DNA from: CAYWKU01 sp964459325
GTDB lineage: Bacteria > RBG-13-61-14 > CAYWKU01
Assembly (NCBI GenBank): GCA_964459325.1
Contig: CAYWKU010000023.1
Span: 1-53,419, forward strand
Length of the DNA: 53,419 bases
Reading direction: 5' to 3'
Shown: piece by piece, positions 49,264 through 53,419 of the stretch
Layout of the letters: the number at the start of each line of letters is the position of its first letter
How positions within the stretch are numbered: the first letter of the stretch is position 1
Notes under the pieces: model-generated
What the model was told of the DNA's origin: nothing
The model's database searches: none
The model's input: only the letters and a program-made list of their open reading frames with translations
Position numbers and translations under genes: made by a program

Positions 49264-50154
49264 ATGGGAGCTGGAATCGAAAGCATTGGAATATTCCAGA
49301 ATAAAGATGGTTCCATTCAAAGCAGTTTGGAATTAATTCACAATGCCATATTGGATTGTATCGTTAATTCGGAGCATTGCAGAACAGACGTTGAGGTACT
49401 TATAAACGTATCACCGTATAGGGATAAATATTTTGTTGAACCGGCCTTCGCCACTTTTGTTCAGGACAAATCCGGCATAAATCACGATATTGAAAATGCC
49501 AATGGTCCCAAAACATTTGCCTTCGATTTAATGAACGGAGGCATGGGATTTTTTAACGGATGTCAGGTGCTCAACTCAATAATTATGTCAGACAAGATTA
49601 AAACAGGTATGGTGGTTTGTGGTGATGTGATAGATTTTCCAATTAATCAAGATGGTGCTACTCCCGGATTTAGTTTAACCGGAGCTGCGATGCTTTTAGA
49701 TAATAAAAATAACAACGGTGCTGGCTTCAGTTCCTTTTATAATAAACAGTTTTTCGATTATCAAGAAGCATACAAAAGTTACGGTTTCTATGATAATGGC
49801 TGGCTTTCGGTTATTTTCAAAAAAGATTCGGAATTACAATCCATATATATTAAAGCGATATCGGTTGCCGTTCATGAATATCTGAATCAAATTGGAAAGG
49901 AGATGGACGATTTTGATCTAATATTTCCTCCTCAAATTTCACATTATTTCGTCTCAGAATTAATGAGCGTGCTAGAATGTGATGAACGAAAATACGTCGA
50001 TATAACCAGAGACGATGGCGATCTATTCAATGCATCCATTCCCATGAGTATACAATATGCTATCGAAAGTGGTTCTGTGTCTACCGGCCAAACGGGTTTA
50101 ATAATCGACGTAGCTTCGGGAATTCAAGTTGGATGCGCTGTTTACAAATTTTAA
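49264..50154 (+). CDS. KASIII-like protein with all three catalytic residues replaced
   Basis: 296 residues from ATG 49264, which has GGAAAGGA 7 nt upstream; a GTG seven codons earlier is weaker. The fold is the same as the previous gene: FAFDLMNGGMGFFNG aligns with FDIxxACAGF, so the catalytic Cys is Gly93; FPPQIS aligns with PHQxN, so His is Pro223; DDGDLFNASIP aligns with GNTSAASVP, so Asn is Asp253. It must be non-catalytic. About 60 residues shorter than its neighbour at the N-terminus. The paired arrangement resembles PqsB/PqsC, where an inactive subunit holds an active one. A heterodimer with the gene before it is inferred. Confidence 0.87.
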   Translation: MGAGIESIGIFQNKDGSIQSSLELIHNAILDCIVNSEHCRTDVEVLINVSPYRDKYFVEPAFATFVQDKSGINHDIENANGPKTFAFDLMNGGMGFFNGCQVLNSIIMSDKIKTGMVVCGDVIDFPINQDGATPGFSLTGAAMLLDNKNNNGAGFSSFYNKQFFDYQEAYKSYGFYDNGWLSVIFKKDSELQSIYIKAISVAVHEYLNQIGKEMDDFDLIFPPQISHYFVSELMSVLECDERKYVDITRDDGDLFNASIPMSIQYAIESGSVSTGQTGLIIDVASGIQVGCAVYKF

Positions 50155-50184
50155 GTCATGTGGCCACGGTGCAGCTAAAGAACG

Positions 50185-51435
50185 ATGACTGGTGCCTTAA
50201 ACAATAATGGAACCGTAATAACGGGAATGGGATTGGTCTCACCTTTTGGATTGGGATTGAAACCGTTTCAAAAAGGTACTGCAGAAGGAAGAAGTGCGGT
50301 ATCATTAGTTCCCTTTCACACCAGGGAATGGTGTAAATCTCTCTTAGCAGCTACGGTTCAGGATTTTTCGTTGGAGGATTTAACGGGTAATTCTAAAGAA
50401 TTCCGGCGGGCTTCGCCTCAATTGCGATTTGCCTGGGCAGCGGTGCATCTTGCTTTGTTGGATTCAAGCCTCACTCTGGAGGGCGAATTACTTGAACGTA
50501 CTGGGTTATTTGTCGGTTTGAGTCGTTTTTTTGTGGATCGCTTAGAATACTTGTTTGGAAAGTTGTTAACAAACCGAGTTCATGAAATCCTTCCCCTCCA
50601 GGTAGATTTTTCTCATCCCAACGGAACTGCCGCTCATTTGACGTATTTATATAACATATATGGGCCAGCTCTGACATACTGCGCTTCCTGTCAATCGGGT
50701 ATAAAAGCGCTGGAGTCCGCCATGCATATGCTTGATACTAACGTTATTGATGTGGCTATAGTGCTTTCTGTCGATGTGCTAACTCCTTTCCAGTTTCATT
50801 CAGAAGCGTCAGCAGGAATTCTCTCTTCCGAAACGGATATGAATTCTCATCCTCGCCCTTTTGATAAAGATGCAGATGGTTCAGTACCTGGTGAAGGAGC
50901 TGTGGCACTCATTTTGGAGCGGGCTGGAGATAGCAAGGCACGGAAGTCAAAAAACTGGGGTCACATAAAATCACTGACTACTTTAAATGAGCCTGTTCCT
51001 TTTCCGCCGCTCGATGATAAGTATTCAGACTCTGTTGCTCAGTCATCTCGGAAATTATTAAAGAATTATAACCTGAACGAATTGGATTTCCTCCATGTGG
51101 ACGGAAGGGGGATAAAACTTCTCGATAACGCTTTATACCGAGGTATCCAACTGGCTTTTACTAACAAAGCAAGTACCTTACCCATCACATCAATTCAAGG
51201 CTCCATCGGCCATACCGGTGGAAGCAATGGCTTATTCCAGTTAGTTTCGACAGTTCTGGCCCTTCATTCCTCCTCAATTCCTCCAATTCGCAATCTGGAG
51301 AGACCCTGTGGGCACAATGATTTGGACTACGTAAAGGGAGAATCTAGACAAGCAAAGCTCAGGCAAGGGCTTGCGTTATCTTTTGGTTGGGGCGGTCAAT
51401 ACAGCACAATCCAGATGAGAAAGGAATCAGCGTGA
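50185..51435 (+). CDS. KASII/FabF-like ketosynthase subunit 1 (His to Asp)
   Basis: 416 residues. VITGMGLVSPFGLG begins the fold, YCASCQSGIKAL contains the nucleophile Cys169, and PGEGAVALILERA is a conserved strand. The first catalytic histidine (NAHGT in FabF) is Asp306 in HVDGRGIKLLDN. The second, His343, is kept in IGHTGGSNG, while the FabF lysine before it is Gln338. So a KSalpha-like subunit lacking one catalytic residue. SFGWGG near the end aligns with the FabF gating loop. The start has only a weak ribosome-binding site. It overlaps the next gene by 4 bp (GTGA). Confidence 0.88.
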   Translation: MTGALNNNGTVITGMGLVSPFGLGLKPFQKGTAEGRSAVSLVPFHTREWCKSLLAATVQDFSLEDLTGNSKEFRRASPQLRFAWAAVHLALLDSSLTLEGELLERTGLFVGLSRFFVDRLEYLFGKLLTNRVHEILPLQVDFSHPNGTAAHLTYLYNIYGPALTYCASCQSGIKALESAMHMLDTNVIDVAIVLSVDVLTPFQFHSEASAGILSSETDMNSHPRPFDKDADGSVPGEGAVALILERAGDSKARKSKNWGHIKSLTTLNEPVPFPPLDDKYSDSVAQSSRKLLKNYNLNELDFLHVDGRGIKLLDNALYRGIQLAFTNKASTLPITSIQGSIGHTGGSNGLFQLVSTVLALHSSSIPPIRNLERPCGHNDLDYVKGESRQAKLRQGLALSFGWGGQYSTIQMRKESA

Positions 51436-52679
51436 ACCCGCAAAATAACAGAATTGTGGTTACAGGAATTGGAATATTGTCGCCATTTGGTGTCGGAATG
51501 GAACCTTTTTGGAGTGGGTTAATCAATGGTCAATCCGGAGTGAACAGAATAACTCAATTTCCGGTCGATGATGATCTATACCCATGCAAAATTGCCAGCG
51601 AAGTACCAGAATTTGATTATAGTCCTTGGATTTCAGATAGTGATTCCTCTATTTCAGGCAGGTATCACAAATTAGCACTTACTGTTTTAGGTATGGCACT
51701 GGAAGATGCGCGTCTCACCGACGAAGCTGATATTTTAGGAAAGGCAAGCCTTTATATAGGCTCGGGTGCCCAAACAGGTGATAAAATTGAGGAGTATATA
51801 GCTTTATGGACAAAAGATGAATCTGCCGTCTTATCCGAAGATACGTTTTCTTCCATAGATCCTTCTGGTGTAACAACTGCCGCTTTAAAAAGTTTTAACT
51901 TAGGGAGCCAGGCATTTAATATCACAGCTTCCTGCACATCCGGAGTTCTTGCTTTGATGACGTGCGTGGGGCAGATACAAGCAGGGAAAACGGAAATTGG
52001 TGTGGTAGTTGGTGCAGATTCGATTAGTCCACTGGTATTTTTGGGTGTTGGCCTGACGGGGGAACTTTCTCAAAGAAACGAAGAGCCATCAAGTGCCTCC
52101 CGTCCATTTGATATCGAGCAGGACGGATACATTCTCGGGGAGGGAGCAGTTGCTCTTGTTGTGGAAACTGAATGTCATGCTCTATCGCGTGGGGCGCGAA
52201 TTTATGCGGAACTCGGATCTTTCTCCGCAACAACAGATGCTACTTCCTTCAAATATATTGATAAAAGCGCCGTTCAAATGGCAAGGGGAATGGCAAGCGT
52301 GCTTAAACAAATTCCAGCTAATCAGATTGATTACATAAATGCTCATGGTCCCTCCATCATGCCCCTGGATATTGCTGAAAGTTATGCAATTCGTCAAACA
52401 TTTGGAAAACAAGCCGACTCCGTACCTGTGACTTCTATTAAAGGTGCCATCGGCAACCCATCTGCTGCTGGTGGGATGCTCCAACTCGTTTCGGGTATAC
52501 TATCCATTAGGGACGGCATTATTCCTCCCACCATTAACTTAAAAACTCCTTTGCAGGGATGCGACCTGGATTATGTTAAAGAAGGCTTTCGTCAAAAGGC
52601 AATCAAATCAGTACTGATTTTTAGCCATGGTGGTGGCGGCTTTAATGCTGCCTTTGCCCTAAACTCCCATACATCATAG
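51432..52679 (+). CDS. KASII/FabF-like ketosynthase subunit 2 (His to Asn)
   Basis: 415 residues from the GTG that overlaps the previous stop (AAGGAA 7 nt upstream); a longer ATG frame lies inside the previous gene and was rejected. VVTGIGILSPFGVG, ITASCTSGVLAL (Cys168), INAHGPSIMPLD (His305 kept) and TSIKGAIGNPSAAGG (Lys337 kept, but the second histidine is Asn342). It thus lacks exactly the residue its neighbour keeps, and keeps the one its neighbour lacks. The gating loop is SHGGGGFN. Together they resemble a KS/chain-length-factor pair, with shared defects rather than one fully dead subunit. No acyl carrier, reductase or cyclase follows within the window. Confidence 0.88.
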   Translation: MNPQNNRIVVTGIGILSPFGVGMEPFWSGLINGQSGVNRITQFPVDDDLYPCKIASEVPEFDYSPWISDSDSSISGRYHKLALTVLGMALEDARLTDEADILGKASLYIGSGAQTGDKIEEYIALWTKDESAVLSEDTFSSIDPSGVTTAALKSFNLGSQAFNITASCTSGVLALMTCVGQIQAGKTEIGVVVGADSISPLVFLGVGLTGELSQRNEEPSSASRPFDIEQDGYILGEGAVALVVETECHALSRGARIYAELGSFSATTDATSFKYIDKSAVQMARGMASVLKQIPANQIDYINAHGPSIMPLDIAESYAIRQTFGKQADSVPVTSIKGAIGNPSAAGGMLQLVSGILSIRDGIIPPTINLKTPLQGCDLDYVKEGFRQKAIKSVLIFSHGGGGFNAAFALNSHTS

Positions 52680-52707
52680 TCATTATTTAAATAATTTCTG
52701 ATTAATC

Positions 52708-52735
52708 TTGACACAACAGTAAGATGACGTATACT
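52708..52735 (+). promoter_or_regulatory. Strong sigma70 promoter, upstream copy
   Basis: TTGACA, 16-nt spacer, TATACT, about 30 bp after the last ketosynthase stop codon. Transcription would run into the region ahead of the PAS-like gene. Confidence 0.7.
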
Positions 52736-52770
52736 GTAATATCCTTCTCTTCCTCTCCTTTTCATAAATG

Positions 52771-52799
52771 TTGACAAAGTAGTCTTATCAGACTACAAT
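52771..52799 (+). promoter_or_regulatory. Strong promoter with palindromic operator in the spacer
   Basis: TTGACA, exactly 17 nt, TACAAT. The spacer holds the perfect inverted repeat GTAGTCT-TATC-AGACTAC (52779-52796), an operator position that would block RNA polymerase when bound. The first base of the TACAAT -10 box overlaps the right arm. About 300 bp of AT-rich DNA with no gene separates it from the next start. Confidence 0.65.
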
Positions 52800-53096
52800 A
52801 ACTTCTATATACATACCATATTTAAGAGAATTCGGTTTTCAGTGCTTTTCGGCAATGCTATTTCTGCCAGGCGAAGCAAGATTATATATCCTTTAAAACC
52901 GATGGTACAGATAAGAATTATATTATTATACGCGACGACTTAAATAATTGCGCATAATTCAAATTATCAGGCGAATAATGCAGACGTGCTAGTTGTGAGC
53001 GATGCGCAAGAATTTATGACGCTGCATATAGTTTTATTAAACGCAAATGATGACTCGTCATAAAAAGTATTGACTTTCGGTTTTGGAGATTTGGAT
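52800..53096. other. AT-rich leader or intergenic region
   Basis: No gene visible. It is transcribed by at least one predicted promoter, so a small RNA or long leader is possible. A short frame near 52980-53060 has no start codon and looks accidental. Confidence 0.5.
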
Positions 53097-53419
53097 ATGA
53101 TAGACTTTCAGAAATATAAGAGTTTAGAGTTTACATGGGAAGAATTTGAGAATGATTTTTTGCCTCGCCTACTGCAAGTCAAGGCTAGTATGGTTTTATA
53201 TAGAAAAGGCCAATTATTAGCAACTAATGATTATTTTCTCGAAGAATTTGCTTATAAAGGTAAAAGTCTAGAGGAAATAGATGTTTCACTATGGCATGAT
53301 CAAAAAGAGCGCGAGCGATTTCTCGAGTTAATGAATTCGGCTTTTAATAGATACAAGGTGGAAAAGGTCGTGTCCCACTTTGTGGGGGAAATTCGGATTT
53401 TCCCTCCGGGGACATGTTG
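53097..53419 (+). CDS. PAS-like protein, partial at window end
   Basis: Open frame of at least 107 codons from ATG 53097 (GGAG 8 nt upstream) that runs off the window. The pattern YRKGQLLATNDYF, EEFAYKGKSLEEID, HDQKERERFLELM fits a PAS sensor domain (N-terminal strand, the 'EEFAY' helix and the 'R-E-R-F' linker). The last 16 codons or so may belong to an inserted element beginning at 53371, in which case the gene is interrupted. AT-rich like the ketosynthase cluster. Probably a signalling protein; its output domain is not in the window. Confidence 0.6.
   Translation, partial: MIDFQKYKSLEFTWEEFENDFLPRLLQVKASMVLYRKGQLLATNDYFLEEFAYKGKSLEEIDVSLWHDQKERERFLELMNSAFNRYKVEKVVSHFVGEIRIFPPGTC
53371..53419. 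mobile_element. Possible insertion-sequence end
   Basis: TGTCCCACTTTGTGGGGG begins here and the base composition changes within the PAS-like frame; GGGGGAAAT and ATTTTCCC form a nearby inverted repeat. IS21-type elements often begin TGTCCCA, which is the reason for the call. Only 49 bp are visible, so there is no transposase to confirm it. Confidence 0.25.

Noticed and set aside
52980..53065. Short frame ending NADVLVVSDAQEFM-like residues
   Set aside because: No start codon or ribosome-binding site and only about 40 codons; probably chance.

Overview
The window reads as a chromosomal stretch of a Gram-negative, probably anaerobic or syntrophic bacterium. Support for this includes LPS-type glycosyltransferases, several outer-membrane beta-barrels and lipoproteins, an indolepyruvate:ferredoxin oxidoreductase with phenylacetate-CoA ligase, MeaB, ADP-forming acyl-CoA synthetase parts, Hanks-type kinase/FHA signalling and a bacterial caspase-like lipoprotein. 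Gene content resembles Desulfobacterota/'deltaproteobacterial' or related candidate-phylum genomes; the lineage is inference and not certain. TTG starts appear repeatedly in the left part.

Layout. 1-4.3 kb (minus): iorA-iorB-paaK-ACT, a ferredoxin-linked aryl-acid module. 4.4-11.1 kb: an alpha/beta hydrolase, an FHA-GAF-adenylate/guanylate cyclase and two tandem membrane-anchored sulfatase-fold paralogues. 11.1-19.0 kb: acyl-CoA synthetase alpha subunit, methyltransferase, EndoIII-like glycosylase, an outer-membrane protein, SixA, a glycosidase remnant and a kinase-FHA-MeaB operon. 19.0-30.8 kb: long-chain acyl-CoA ligase, hydrolase, GT2, glnS, two lipoproteins (one a probable zinc metalloprotease), a ThDP enzyme and tRNA-Pro. 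30.8-38.2 kb (minus): an ECF sigma factor, an anti-sigma factor and a caspase-like lipoprotein, followed by a very large mosaic beta-propeller lipoprotein and a beta-barrel. 38.3-46.5 kb: CNNM/CBS protein, SDR plus DUF2284 pair, membrane spermidine-synthase-like protein and three LPS glycosyltransferases.

At 46,634-46,671 a tRNA-Arg(UCU) gene stops exactly at the end of its anticodon loop. From about 47.0 kb the DNA becomes AT-rich and carries a foreign-looking cluster: an IS630-like HTH fragment and four consecutive ketosynthase-fold genes (two KASIII-like, two KASII-like). The active-site losses within each pair look like those of obligate heterodimers. No acyl carrier protein or tailoring enzyme lies inside the window. 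The window ends in a truncated PAS-like gene. Either a genomic island or a chimeric contig join could explain the boundary.

The most interesting non-coding content is: (i) a roughly 120-nt structured element present three times on the plus strand (14.65, 15.56 and 21.14 kb), with a covarying closing helix; (ii) an identical bipartite promoter (TGAGACCGG-N12-TCCGTCTA) in front of both the ECF sigma operon and the large propeller lipoprotein gene, which defines a small regulon; (iii) a dispersed palindromic repeat family containing GGTAGGCSCGRCACTC and other intergenic hairpins between 22 and 35 kb; (iv) several promoters whose -10 box lies only 10-11 nt before the start codon, suggesting leaderless mRNAs.
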